This document shows positions 8,448 through 16,879 of a stretch of 64,000 bases of DNA, one piece after another (positions within the stretch are counted from its first letter, which is position 1; each line of letters opens with the position of its first letter). The stretch covers positions 50,966 through 114,965 of the forward strand of contig NZ_DATFIP010000002.1 of assembly GCF_035270045.1 (NCBI RefSeq), in the 5' to 3' direction. Below the pieces are notes generated by a model. It ran no database searches. It was given only the letters and a program-made list of their open reading frames with translations, and was not told the DNA's origin. The DNA is from Salibaculum sp035270045. Lineage in GTDB: Bacteria > Pseudomonadota > Alphaproteobacteria > Rhodobacterales > Rhodobacteraceae. Both the position numbers and the translations under genes were made by a program.

Positions 8448-9566
8448 TCACACCCGCATCGGCATCACGACGTAGACGGCGGTCGTGTCACTGCCTTCGC
8501 GCATCAGCGTTGGATCGCCCGAGGAGTTGAACAGGAAGACGGCGTTTTCGCGGTCCACTTGGCTTGCGATCTCCAAAAGGTATTTCGCGTTGAAGCCGAT
8601 TTCGAGCGGTTCATCGCCATAGGCCACGGCCAGTTCCTCTTCGGCGGCCCCGCTGTCTGGGGCATTCACGGACAGGATCAGCCGATCCTCGTCCAGCGCT
8701 AGCTTCACGGCGCGCGAGCGTTCCGAACTCACAGTGGCGACCCGGTCCACCGCCTTGGCGAATTCGCCGGCGTCCACCTCCATCTTGCGGGTATTGCCCT
8801 GCGGGATCACACGCGTGTAGTCGGGGAAGGTGCCGTCGATGACCTTGGAGGTCAGGGTGATATCGGGAGTTGCGAAACGCACCTTTGTTTCACTGACCGA
8901 CACGGCGATCTGCATGTCGTCGTCGTCAAGGAGCTTGCGCAACTCGCCGACCGTCTTGCGCGGGACGATCACACCGGGCATACCCTCGGCCCCCTTGGGC
9001 AGGTCGGCGTCGATTCGGGCCAGACGGTGCCCGTCGGTCGCCACGCAGCGCAGGACCTGACCGCCCTCGCCTTCGGAGACATGCATGTAAACACCGTTGA
9101 GGTAATAGCGCGTCTCCTCGGTGGAGATGGCGAATTTCGACTTGTCGAAAAGCCGCCGCAGCACCGGCGCTGGGGCCGCGAAATTGGTCGTGTAGTCCGA
9201 TGACGCCATGACCGGGAAATCTTCCTTGGGCAAGGTGGCGAGAGAAAAACTCGACCGGCCCGCCTCGATCGAGAGGCGACCCGCCGCGCTGTCTTCGGTC
9301 AAGGTGACAAGCGCCCCGTCGGGCAGCTTGCGCACGATCTCGTTGAGCGTGACCGCCGAGACAGTGGTCGCGCCCGCGCGCTCCACCTGGGCCGGGGCCT
9401 TGTCGACCACTTCGACATCCAGGTCGGTGGCGCGGAAATGGACATCGCTTTCCTCGGCCTCGATCAGGACATTGGCAAGGATTGGAATGGTGTTGCGTCG
9501 TTCCACAACGGATTGAGCCTGTGCCACCGCCTTGAGCAACACGCCGCGTTCAATGCTGAATTTCAT
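8448..9566 (-). CDS. dnaN: DNA polymerase III beta subunit (sliding clamp)
   Basis: A 372-residue ring-forming clamp that tethers DNA polymerase III and many repair proteins to DNA. The N-terminus MKFSIERGVLLKAVAQAQSVVERRNTIPILANV is written here only in part: MKFSIERGVLLKA, VERRNTIPILANV. The C-terminus VVMPMRV is the conserved clamp end (VMPMRL in many species), part of the partner-binding cleft. Three repeats of about 120 residues fit the length. It lies between dnaA and recF on the same strand, with a 176-base gap from dnaA that may hold a separate promoter. Confidence 0.97.
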   Translation of the reverse strand: MKFSIERGVLLKAVAQAQSVVERRNTIPILANVLIEAEESDVHFRATDLDVEVVDKAPAQVERAGATTVSAVTLNEIVRKLPDGALVTLTEDSAAGRLSIEAGRSSFSLATLPKEDFPVMASSDYTTNFAAPAPVLRRLFDKSKFAISTEETRYYLNGVYMHVSEGEGGQVLRCVATDGHRLARIDADLPKGAEGMPGVIVPRKTVGELRKLLDDDDMQIAVSVSETKVRFATPDITLTSKVIDGTFPDYTRVIPQGNTRKMEVDAGEFAKAVDRVATVSSERSRAVKLALDEDRLILSVNAPDSGAAEEELAVAYGDEPLEIGFNAKYLLEIASQVDRENAVFLFNSSGDPTLMREGSDTTAVYVVMPMRV

Positions 9567-9742
9567 AGCCCTCGCTCCGTCCTTTGCGGCACCGGCCGAA
9601 CAGGTCGGGGCGCCGGGAAAGCGAACCTATCGGTTTCGCCCTGTCATACAAGTCTTTTGATGGACTGTCCGCAAGCCGGGCACAAGCGTCAACCGCCCGG
9701 AAACACGCGTGGCCCGCTTGTGCCCGCGCGTGGCGGAAATGC

Positions 9743-11095
9743 CTATTCCTGAAGCGCCCTTTGCAGCATCTCCAGGTCATCGGCGATCTGGCTGTCGGTC
9801 TGCCGCAGTTCCTCGATCTTGCGGATGCCGTGCATGATCGTCGTGTGGTCGCGCTTCCCGAACTTGCGACCGATCTCGGGCAGCGAGCGGCTCGTCATGT
9901 TCTTGCACAACCACATGGCGATTTGCCGTGGCCGGGCAAGATTGCGAGGGCGCCGGGGCCCCAGCATGTCGGAAAGCCGGATAGCATAGTGTTCGGACAC
10001 CTTGCGCTGGATTTCCTCGATCGTGACCTTGCGGTCCGAGGCGCGCAGGATATCCGACAGGCAGTCCTGAGCCAGCTCCATCGTGACCTCGCGCCCGACG
10101 AGCGAGGCGAAGGCGAAGAGCCGGGTAAGCGCCCCTTCGAGGATGCGCACGTTGGACGATATGCGGTGAGCCAGGAATTCCAGAACCCCGGTGGCGACCT
10201 CGACCCCCGGATAGATCGAGCGGTACATTTCCTGCTTGGCGTGCAGGATGCCCAGGCGAAGTTCATAATCGGTGGGGTGCAGGTCAACCACCAGGCCGCA
10301 CTGCAGGCGCGAGCGTATACGTTCGGAGACGTCCTTGAGCTCGCCCGGCGCGCGATCGGCCGAGATGATCAACTGCTTGTTCTGGTCGACGAGCGCGTTG
10401 AAGGTGTGAAAGAACTCCTCTTGCGTGCTTTCCTTCCCGGCGAGAAACTGGATGTCATCGACCATCAGCACGTCGACTGATCGGAACATCTGCTTGAAGT
10501 CCATCATCTTGCGATCCCGCAAGGCAGAGATGAAACGATAGATGAACTGGTCGGCAGAGATATAGAGAACGTTCAGATCGGGCTGGCGGACGGACAGTTC
10601 GTGCGCGGTGGCGTGCATCAGGTGCGTCTTGCCAAGCCCAACGCCACCATAGAGGAACAGCGGGTTGAAGGTGACCGGGCTGCCCTCGGCCACGCGCTTG
10701 GCCGCAGCATGGGCCAGCTCGTTCGGCTTGCCCACCACGAAGGTATCGAAGGTAAAGCGCTGGTCGGGCCGAGCTTCGCCCTTCGCCCCCGGGGTAAGGG
10801 CGGCATTCGCGGGCTGCGTGGCAGCCCCCCCCGGGCCCGGGCCGGGCGCGGCATGTTCGGCGACGGCGAAGGCCAAGCGCTGTACACCGGCACCCTTGCG
10901 ATTCAGGTGATAGATGATCTGGTCGCCAAAGGTCTTGCCGACATAATCGCCCATGAATGCGTTGGGCACGTTGATATGCGCAACCCCTTCACTGAGCGAC
11001 GACAAAACCAGCGGTTCAATCCAGTTCTTGTAGTTGCTCGCCCCGACTGCGCTTCGGATGTCTTCCTTAACCGCGCCCCAATCCTGCTGTGTCAT
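9743..11095 (-). CDS. dnaA: Chromosomal replication initiator DnaA
   Basis: A 450-residue AAA+ initiator that binds DnaA boxes and opens the origin. Domain I (about 1-75) includes NYKNWIEPL; a Gly/Ala/Pro linker follows at about 80-105. Domain III has Walker A GGVGLGKT at 150-157 and Walker B VDDIQF at 212-217, with the arginine-finger region SERIRSRL near 257. Domain IV ends with the DnaA signature RDHTTIMHGIRKI at 415-427. I chose the ATG at 11093-11095 because it begins the family N-terminus; the open frame extends 55 codons further with unrelated sequence. rpsT lies upstream on the same strand, as in other alphaproteobacteria. Confidence 0.97.
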   Translation of the reverse strand: MTQQDWGAVKEDIRSAVGASNYKNWIEPLVLSSLSEGVAHINVPNAFMGDYVGKTFGDQIIYHLNRKGAGVQRLAFAVAEHAAPGPGPGGAATQPANAALTPGAKGEARPDQRFTFDTFVVGKPNELAHAAAKRVAEGSPVTFNPLFLYGGVGLGKTHLMHATAHELSVRQPDLNVLYISADQFIYRFISALRDRKMMDFKQMFRSVDVLMVDDIQFLAGKESTQEEFFHTFNALVDQNKQLIISADRAPGELKDVSERIRSRLQCGLVVDLHPTDYELRLGILHAKQEMYRSIYPGVEVATGVLEFLAHRISSNVRILEGALTRLFAFASLVGREVTMELAQDCLSDILRASDRKVTIEEIQRKVSEHYAIRLSDMLGPRRPRNLARPRQIAMWLCKNMTSRSLPEIGRKFGKRDHTTIMHGIRKIEELRQTDSQIADDLEMLQRALQE

Positions 11096-11560
11096 TCTGT
11101 CCCGACCGCCTTCGTTTTTCTGACCTGTCCCGCGCGGCCGGTTAACCGTCCGCCCCGCAATCACAACGGTCCTGCCTAGCGCAAAAAAGGACCCTATCCG
11201 CCGGCTTTGAACCCGGCGGCCCCTATTCTGCCCAACCTCAGAGCCGGACGGCGACACCACGGGAAAATCCCGAAACGGCGCTGCTGCCGGCGGAACGTGG
11301 AAACGGGAGGGCCGGTCGGACCGGTCATCGCCTTCGCCGGCGTCCCTATGGATCTGCCCGGTGCAACCGACCTGTCAAAACGCAGGATTGCACCCGGGCT
11401 GATCCCCCATCTTCCCCCAGGAACGATGTGAATCGCTGCTAGACCATAGCTATCGCGGGCCGCGCTTATCAACTGCAAGGTTGGGCTTGACGAGGTGCCG
11501 GGAGAGAACGAATCCGGACGGGGATTGAATCCCAAAGGAAAGTCCCGTTCCCCTGTGGCG
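11096..11560. other. Gap of about 465 bases between dnaA and the rpsT terminator
   Basis: No gene is supported here. It must contain the dnaA promoter. Origins in some bacteria lie beside dnaA, so I looked for DnaA boxes (TTATNCACA). The best matches are weak: TTATCAACT at 11466-11474 (7 of 9) and CGATTCACA on the minus strand near 11428-11436 (6 of 9). A short GGTTAACC palindrome lies at 11140-11147. I do not call an origin from this. Confidence 0.4.
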
Positions 11561-11596
11561 CTAAAACGACAAGGGGCGCCTCACCGGGCGCCCCTT
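11561..11596 (-). terminator. Rho-independent terminator of rpsT
   Basis: A 10-base-pair stem (AAGGGGCGCC at 11571-11580 with GGCGCCCCTT at 11587-11596) and a six-base loop lie 36 bases after the rpsT stop. On the minus strand GTCGTTTTAG follows, giving a short T run. It separates rpsT from dnaA transcription. Confidence 0.8.
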
Positions 11597-11632
11597 GCTT
11601 GTTACCGATGGACAAGAATGCCCCGTTTCTGC

Positions 11633-11896
11633 CTAGCCAAGCGCCTTGACCCGTGCGCTGAGCCGCGACACCTTCCGCGCAGCAGTGTTCTTGTGGAGGA
11701 TGCCCTTGGTGACGCCGCGCATCAGTTCCGGCTGGGCCTTTTGAAGAGCAGTGCGAGCAGCGTCCTTGTCACCCGAGGCGATGGCCTCTTCGACCCGGCG
11801 CAGGTAGGTGCGAATGCGCGAGCGGCGGGCCTTGTTGACGGCATAGCGGCGCTCGTTCTGGCGGGCGCGCTTCTTGGACTGGGGATTGTTCGCCAT
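11633..11896 (-). CDS. rpsT: 30S ribosomal protein S20
   Basis: An 87-residue basic protein of the small ribosomal subunit that binds 16S rRNA. The N-terminus MANNPQSKKRARQNERR and the segment ARTALQKAQPELMRG then KNTAARKVSRL are the conserved S20 pattern; about one quarter of residues are Lys or Arg. Full length for the family. It has a candidate promoter about 115 bases upstream and its own terminator downstream. The leader of over 100 bases could hold autoregulatory structure, as S20 represses its own translation in E. coli; I did not see a specific element. Confidence 0.97.
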   Translation of the reverse strand: MANNPQSKKRARQNERRYAVNKARRSRIRTYLRRVEEAIASGDKDAARTALQKAQPELMRGVTKGILHKNTAARKVSRLSARVKALG

Positions 11897-12013
11897 GTGC
11901 GTGATCTCTTTCGTCAGGTCGTTTCAAAATGCGTATGCACGGGACGTCCCGACCCCGGGTTCGATACCGGGCGATTCTGGCCAGAGCGGGCCGCACGCGC
12001 ATGTCTGGCGGCG

Positions 12014-12041
12014 CGTATACAGCCTTTCGCCGCGCTTGCAA
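12014..12041 (-). promoter_or_regulatory. Candidate sigma-70 promoter of rpsT
   Basis: On the minus strand TTGCAA (12036-12041) and TATACG (12014-12019) are 16 bases apart, upstream of the rpsT start at 11896. This would give a leader of about 110 bases. Confidence 0.45.
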
Positions 12042-12074
12042 ACAGCTTTTCGGCGACCGGTTGTCCGCCTCTTG

Positions 12075-12851
12075 TCAACGATCGCGGAACTGCGGCTCGC
12101 GCTTCTCGATGAAGGCGGCCATACCCTCGGACTGATCCTCGGTCGCGAAGAGCGAGAAGAACAGCCGCCGTTCGTAGGTCAGCCCCTCGGCCAGGGTCGT
12201 CTCGTAGGCCCGATTGACGCCGTCCTTCACCGACATGGTGGCCAACAGGGATTTCTCGGCGATCTTGCCGGCAGCCGACAGAGCCTCGTCCTTGAGCCTT
12301 TTGGCGGGCACGACACGTGAAACCAGGCCGCAGCTCTCGGCCTCCTCGGCGTCCATGAAACGGCCGGTCAGGTGCATATCCATGGATTTCGACTTGCCCG
12401 CAAAGCGGGTCAGCCGCTGGGTGCCACCAAGTCCGGCGATGACTCCGAGGTTGATCTCGGGCTGGCCAAACTTCGCGGTGTCCGAGGCGATGATGAAATC
12501 GCACATCATGGCCAGTTCGCAGCCCCCGCCCAGCGCGTAGCCCGACACGGCCGCGATGATCGGCTTGCGCACCCGCAGGAACCGGTCGCTTTCGGTGCCG
12601 AAAAAGTTGCGCTTGTACATCTCGACGAAGCCCTTGTCGGCCATCTCGGTCACGTCCGCACCGGCGGCAAATGCCTTTTCCGATCCGGTGACGACCATGC
12701 AACGCACCTTGTCACTGGCGTCCGCCTCTTCCAGGGCGGACGTCAGCTCACCAAGCAGCTTGCTGTTGAGCGCGTTCAGCGCCTCGGGCCGGTTCAAGGT
12801 GATCAGCGCGACGTGATCCTTGATCTCGACGTTGATCGTTTCATAGGCCAT
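12075..12851 (-). CDS. Enoyl-CoA hydratase
   Basis: A 258-residue cytoplasmic crotonase-fold enzyme that adds water to 2-enoyl-CoA in fatty-acid beta-oxidation. The oxyanion-hole loops are KAFAAGADVTEM (near 59-70) and GYALGGGCELAMMC (104-117). The two catalytic acids are Glu112 and Glu132, in GGGCE and QPEINLGV, spaced 20 residues as in the mitochondrial enzyme. Short-chain specificity is likely by overall similarity to ECHS1-type hydratases. I chose the ATG at 12849-12851, which gives MAYETINVEI and the normal length; the long upstream open frame runs through mutM. It lies between rpsT and mutM on the same strand, and may form a unit with mutM. Confidence 0.93.
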   Translation of the reverse strand: MAYETINVEIKDHVALITLNRPEALNALNSKLLGELTSALEEADASDKVRCMVVTGSEKAFAAGADVTEMADKGFVEMYKRNFFGTESDRFLRVRKPIIAAVSGYALGGGCELAMMCDFIIASDTAKFGQPEINLGVIAGLGGTQRLTRFAGKSKSMDMHLTGRFMDAEEAESCGLVSRVVPAKRLKDEALSAAGKIAEKSLLATMSVKDGVNRAYETTLAEGLTYERRLFFSLFATEDQSEGMAAFIEKREPQFRDR

Positions 12852-12912
12852 CTCCGCCCTCCCGCGCATTGCATGGATTGGAAGGGTTACCAGAGGCGGG
12901 ACAGGGATCAAC

Positions 12913-13758
12913 CTATCTTTGGCAGCGCGGGCAGTAGAATGTCGAGCGGCCCGATTGCACGATACGGCGGATATGGCCGGGGCAACCCCTCGTCGCGCAG
13001 GGGGCGCCCTCTCGGTCGTAGGCATTGAAAACATGCTGGAAATACCCCAGCTCGCCATTGGACTGACGATGATCACGCAGTGTCGACCCGCCCGCCGTGA
13101 TCGCCTCGGACAATACCTCGCGAATGATCGGCACCAAGGTCGCGACACGTGCGGGACTGATGCGCCCCGCTTTCCGGCGCGGATTGATTCCCGCCCGGTG
13201 CAAGACCTCGCAGACATAGATATTGCCCAGCCCCGCCACGATGCGCTGGTCCAGCAGCGCCGCCTTGATCGGCGTATTGCGCCCGTGCAGAGCCGCGATC
13301 AGATAAGGTTCGTTGAAGGCGTTGCCCAGCGGTTCGGGCCCCAGCTCGTCCAGCAGCCAGTGCTTTCCTCCCGTCGCGAACAGGTCCATCGCCCCGAAAC
13401 GGCGCGCATCGTTGAAAGCGATCCGGGCACCGTTGTCCATGTCCAGCACAACGTGGTCGTGTTTCATGGGTGCGGCGTGGTCATGATGGAAGACCCCCAG
13501 CGGGTCGCCGGACACAGTCATCCGACCCGACATGCCGAGATGGATCAGCAAGGTCTCGCCCCGGTCCAGATCGGCGAGGATGTATTTCGACCGGCGCCGC
13601 AGCGCCGTCACCCGCGCCCCGGTCAGACGTGCCGCCATGGCCGTGGGGAAAGGCCAGCGCAGGTCAGGGCGGTTCACCGCAGTGCGTGCGATCACCGCCC
13701 CCTCCATTGCGGAGACCAGTCCGCGGCGTACGGTTTCGACTTCGGGCAGTTCTGGCAT
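12913..13758 (-). CDS. mutM: Formamidopyrimidine-DNA glycosylase
   Basis: A 281-residue bifunctional base-excision repair enzyme that removes 8-oxoguanine and ring-opened purines and cuts the abasic site. The mature N-terminus is PELPEVETVRRGL with catalytic Pro2 and Glu3. Lys58 in RRRSKYILADLD is the beta-elimination lysine. A C-terminal zinc finger is intact: CATRGC about 20 residues before CPRC. Length is normal. It is divergent from ubiE, with 172 bases between. An enoyl-CoA hydratase gene follows after 61 bases. Confidence 0.97.
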   Translation of the reverse strand: MPELPEVETVRRGLVSAMEGAVIARTAVNRPDLRWPFPTAMAARLTGARVTALRRRSKYILADLDRGETLLIHLGMSGRMTVSGDPLGVFHHDHAAPMKHDHVVLDMDNGARIAFNDARRFGAMDLFATGGKHWLLDELGPEPLGNAFNEPYLIAALHGRNTPIKAALLDQRIVAGLGNIYVCEVLHRAGINPRRKAGRISPARVATLVPIIREVLSEAITAGGSTLRDHRQSNGELGYFQHVFNAYDREGAPCATRGCPGHIRRIVQSGRSTFYCPRCQR

Positions 13759-13930
13759 TGCTTCTTACCACTGGATCGGATGGCGCAAAGGTAAGCACCC
13801 CGCAGCGCCCGGCAAGCGCAAACCGGGCCGGGCCGCGCATTGCCAGAAATCCTGCGTCAGAAAGTGGGTTTGTGTCCCACCGGACTTAGCTGTAGGTGCA
13901 GATAGACGGACCAAGGCCCAGGCACAGCAT

Positions 13931-14680
13931 ATGACCGAGACCGACCGCACCACACATTTCGGCTTCGAAACCATCCCCGAACACGACAAGGCCGGGCGCG
14001 TGCGCGGCGTGTTTTCGAGCGTTGCCAGCAAGTATGACGTCATGAACGACGCGATGTCGCTGGGCATCCACCGCCTTTGGAAAGACGCGATGATGGACTG
14101 GCTGGCCCCACGCCCCGGTCAGCGTTTGCTCGATGTTGCGGGCGGAACCGGCGATATCGCCTTCCGTTTCCTGAGCAGGGCCGGGTCGGGGCATGCAACG
14201 GTGTTGGACCTGACCGCGCCCATGCTGGATGAAGGCCGCAAACGGGCCGAGGCAGCGGACATGGCCGACAACCTGGACTGGATCGTTGGCGACGCAATGG
14301 CCCTGCCCTTCGCAAACAACAGTTTCGACGTCTACACCATCAGCTTCGGCATTCGGAACGTGACCCGCCCGCAAGAGGCCCTGGCCGAGGCCTACCGCGT
14401 ACTGCGCCCGGGTGGGCGGCTCATGGTGCTGGAATTCAGCCAGTTACCCAACGACATGATGCAGCGGCTTTACGATTTCTATTCGTTCAACGCGATCCCT
14501 GTGATGGGCCGGGTCATCACCGGCGACCGGGACAGCTATCAATACCTCGTGGAATCGATCCGTCGCTTCCCCGACCAGGAGGCCTTTCTGTCCATGGTCC
14601 GACAGGCCGGGTTCGAGACCGCGAAATACCGCAACCTGTCCCTGGGCATCGCCTGCCTGCATTCAGGCTGGAAGCTCTGA
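13931..14680 (+). CDS. ubiE: Ubiquinone/menaquinone biosynthesis C-methyltransferase UbiE
   Basis: A 249-residue SAM-dependent methyltransferase that methylates the benzoquinol ring in ubiquinone synthesis. The SAM-binding motif is LLDVAGGTGDIAF near 66-78. YDVMNDAMSLGIHRLWK and the later TISFGIRNVTRP are UbiE signatures (the latter is its post-motif region). The C-terminus NLSLGIACLHSGWKL is also typical. I chose the ATG at 13931, which gives the usual length. The stop codon directly precedes the ubiB start, so the two are probably co-translated. mutM is divergent upstream. Confidence 0.97.
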   Translation: MTETDRTTHFGFETIPEHDKAGRVRGVFSSVASKYDVMNDAMSLGIHRLWKDAMMDWLAPRPGQRLLDVAGGTGDIAFRFLSRAGSGHATVLDLTAPMLDEGRKRAEAADMADNLDWIVGDAMALPFANNSFDVYTISFGIRNVTRPQEALAEAYRVLRPGGRLMVLEFSQLPNDMMQRLYDFYSFNAIPVMGRVITGDRDSYQYLVESIRRFPDQEAFLSMVRQAGFETAKYRNLSLGIACLHSGWKL

Positions 14681-16210
14681 ATGCGCGGACCACACAACAT
14701 CTTTCGCCTGGTCCGGACCGGCGCAACGCTGGAGCGCAACGAGGCAATGGCGGACATCATGGAGGCCGTCGACGCACCGCGGACCGCGCGGATCGCACTA
14801 CGGACCTTCGCCTGGCCCTTCAGGTGGCTGGGCTATCGCGGCGACGAGAGCCTGCCACCGGTTGCGCGGGCGCTGACCGCCATGGGGCCCGCCTACATCA
14901 AGTTCGGTCAGATTCTGTCGACGCGGCCCGACGTCGTGGGCGACGACCTGGCGCTCCAGCTGCGGTTGCTGCAGGACAAGTTGCCGCCTTTCCCTATTGA
15001 GATGGCCAAGGCCACTGTCGCGCAAGAACTGAGCTGTCCCTCCGAAGACGTCTTTTCCGAATTCTCGGAGCCGGTCGCCGCGGCCTCGATCGCGCAGGTC
15101 CACAGGGCGCGGCTGGTCGATGGCGACCGCGACGTGGCCGTGAAGGTGCTGCGCCCCGGTATCGAGAGGGCCTTTCGCCGGGACATCGACACATTCTATT
15201 TCGCCGCGGGCCTCGTGGCCAAGTTCCTGCCCGGATCGCGCCGGTTGCGCCCGGTTGAAGTGATAACGCATTTCGAGCAGACAGTCCTGGGCGAGCTGGA
15301 CCTGCGGCTGGAAAGCGCCTCGGCCTCGGAATTCGCCGACAATACCAAGAATGACGAAGGGTTCCGCCTGCCGCAGGTGATGTGGAATCATTCCTCCCGC
15401 CGGGTCATGACAATGACATGGGCCGACGGGATCAACGCGGGCGACGTCGAGGCACTGCGGGAAGCCGGTCACGACATGACTGGGCTGAGCCAACGCGTGA
15501 TCCAGCTTTTCCTGAGCCATGCCCTTCGTGACGGCTACTTCCACGCCGACATGCACCACGGCAACCTCAAGGTCGCGCCCAATGGCGATATCATCGCCTA
15601 CGACTTCGGGATCATGGGCCATATCGACGAATACACCCGCCGAGTCTATGCCGAGATCCTGTACGGTTTCATCAAGCGCGACTACCAGCGGGTGGCAGAG
15701 GTTCATTTCGAGGCCGGCTACGTGCCCGCCGATCGCGACGTGGATGAATTCGCACGTGCCCTGCGGGCCGTGGGCGAGCCGATCTTCGGCATGGACGCCA
15801 GCCGGATTTCCATGGGCAAGCTGCTGGCCTATCTCTTCGAGGTGACCGAACGTTTCGGCATGGAAACCAGGACTGAACTCATCCTGCTCCAGCGGACCAT
15901 GGTGGTGGTCGAGGGCGTGGCGCGCACGCTGGATGACCGAATGAACATCTGGGACGCGGCCAAGCCTGTCGTGGAGCGCTATATCGCCGAAAGCATCGGC
16001 CCGCGTGCGGTGGCCGGGGACCTGGCGAAGACCGCGCGGGTGCTGGCACGCTTCGGCCCGCGGCTGCCCGCCCTTGCCGAAGAGGCCCTGATCCGCCTGT
16101 CGCGGGAAGAGGCAAAACCCCCACCGCCCGCACGCTGGCATGCGCTGGGCTGGGCTGCGGCTGGCGGCGCCATCGGCGCAGGGGCCGTGGCCCTGTTCAT
16201 GCTGCTATAG
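14681..16210 (+). CDS. ubiB: Ubiquinone biosynthesis protein UbiB (ABC1/ADCK kinase-like)
   Basis: A 509-residue atypical kinase-like protein needed for coenzyme Q synthesis, acting at the inner membrane. The family signature KFGQ is at 74-77, followed by AAASIAQVHRARL (the Ala-rich nucleotide loop) and VAVKVLRPGI with the catalytic-type Lys. FHADMHHGNLKV and YDFGIMG correspond to the kinase catalytic and metal loops. The last 23 residues are hydrophobic (ALGWAAAGGAIGAGAVA), a C-terminal membrane anchor. The ATG at 14681 follows the ubiE TGA with no spacer. The 3' end converges on flgD and shares the hexamer CTATAG that gives both genes their stop codon. Confidence 0.95.
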   Translation: MRGPHNIFRLVRTGATLERNEAMADIMEAVDAPRTARIALRTFAWPFRWLGYRGDESLPPVARALTAMGPAYIKFGQILSTRPDVVGDDLALQLRLLQDKLPPFPIEMAKATVAQELSCPSEDVFSEFSEPVAAASIAQVHRARLVDGDRDVAVKVLRPGIERAFRRDIDTFYFAAGLVAKFLPGSRRLRPVEVITHFEQTVLGELDLRLESASASEFADNTKNDEGFRLPQVMWNHSSRRVMTMTWADGINAGDVEALREAGHDMTGLSQRVIQLFLSHALRDGYFHADMHHGNLKVAPNGDIIAYDFGIMGHIDEYTRRVYAEILYGFIKRDYQRVAEVHFEAGYVPADRDVDEFARALRAVGEPIFGMDASRISMGKLLAYLFEVTERFGMETRTELILLQRTMVVVEGVARTLDDRMNIWDAAKPVVERYIAESIGPRAVAGDLAKTARVLARFGPRLPALAEEALIRLSREEAKPPPPARWHALGWAAAGGAIGAGAVALFMLL

Positions 16211-16876
16211 GATCGCCTCGCGCAGGGCCTTGACCTGCGTGGCCAGCACACTGGCCCCACCCTCAAGCATCAGGATCGTCTCGCCATTCTCGGCACGGAC
16301 TTCGGTCACACGAGCATAGATCTCCGCCGGCTCGTCAACGAGGACGTCGTCGCCGGAATAGCTGACGACTTTGAACCCGTACTGTCCGTGCGGCAGCGCG
16401 GTGCCATCGGCCGCCAGCCCCTGCCATTCGTAGATGTCGGCAGACAGTGGGATTTCTAGGCGCTGCACCTCGGTGCCATGCGCGTCGGTCACGACCAGTT
16501 CGGCACGGTCGGCGGCCGTGGCCGGGTTTGGTGCGACTGTAACCGGGTCGCCATCGAACCGGCCGGGCACCGCGGCGCGCGCCTCGCGACCGACCCAGGC
16601 CGCCATCTGCACCATACCTGTAGCGCCCATCTGGCTGATCAGGGATTCCAGAAGATCGTTTGTCAGGACCTGCTGCTCAACCCCCGAAAAAGTGGCCAGT
16701 TGTGTCGCGAATTTCTCGGAATCGGTGGGGTTCAAAGGGTCCTGGTTTTCCATCTGCACTGTCAGCATCTTTAGAAAGGTCTCAAAGTCCGAGCTGATCA
16801 CCGCCTCGGAAATTTCGGTGCTCTGGCCGCTGGCAAAGGCGACCCCGGGTTGTGTCTGCGCGATTTCCATATTCAT
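16205..16876 (-). CDS. flgD: Flagellar hook assembly (capping) protein FlgD
   Basis: A 223-residue protein exported through the flagellar type III system that caps the growing hook and lets FlgE subunits assemble. The N-terminal FlgD domain is clear at 33-70: FETFLKMLTVQMENQDP followed by LNPTDS, ATFSGVEQQ. The rest fits the FlgD Ig-like/tudor region, with YEWQGLAADGTALPHGQYGF. The start could be this ATG or the ATG two codons later; neither changes the domain. It follows fliK by 3 bases on the same strand, so fliK-flgD form an operon. It marks the left edge of the flagellar cluster. Confidence 0.94.
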   Translation of the reverse strand: MNMEIAQTQPGVAFASGQSTEISEAVISSDFETFLKMLTVQMENQDPLNPTDSEKFATQLATFSGVEQQVLTNDLLESLISQMGATGMVQMAAWVGREARAAVPGRFDGDPVTVAPNPATAADRAELVVTDAHGTEVQRLEIPLSADIYEWQGLAADGTALPHGQYGFKVVSYSGDDVLVDEPAEIYARVTEVRAENGETILMLEGGASVLATQVKALREAIL

Positions 16877-16879
16877 GTC

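Noticed and set aside
9567..9742. Promoter or DnaA boxes between dnaA and dnaN
   Set aside because: The best -35/-10 pair (TTGCGG and TTGTAT) is weak and no DnaA box was found.
14798..16141. A 447-residue minus-strand frame opposite ubiB
   Set aside because: Antisense shadow: no ribosome site and ubiB is clear by motif and length.
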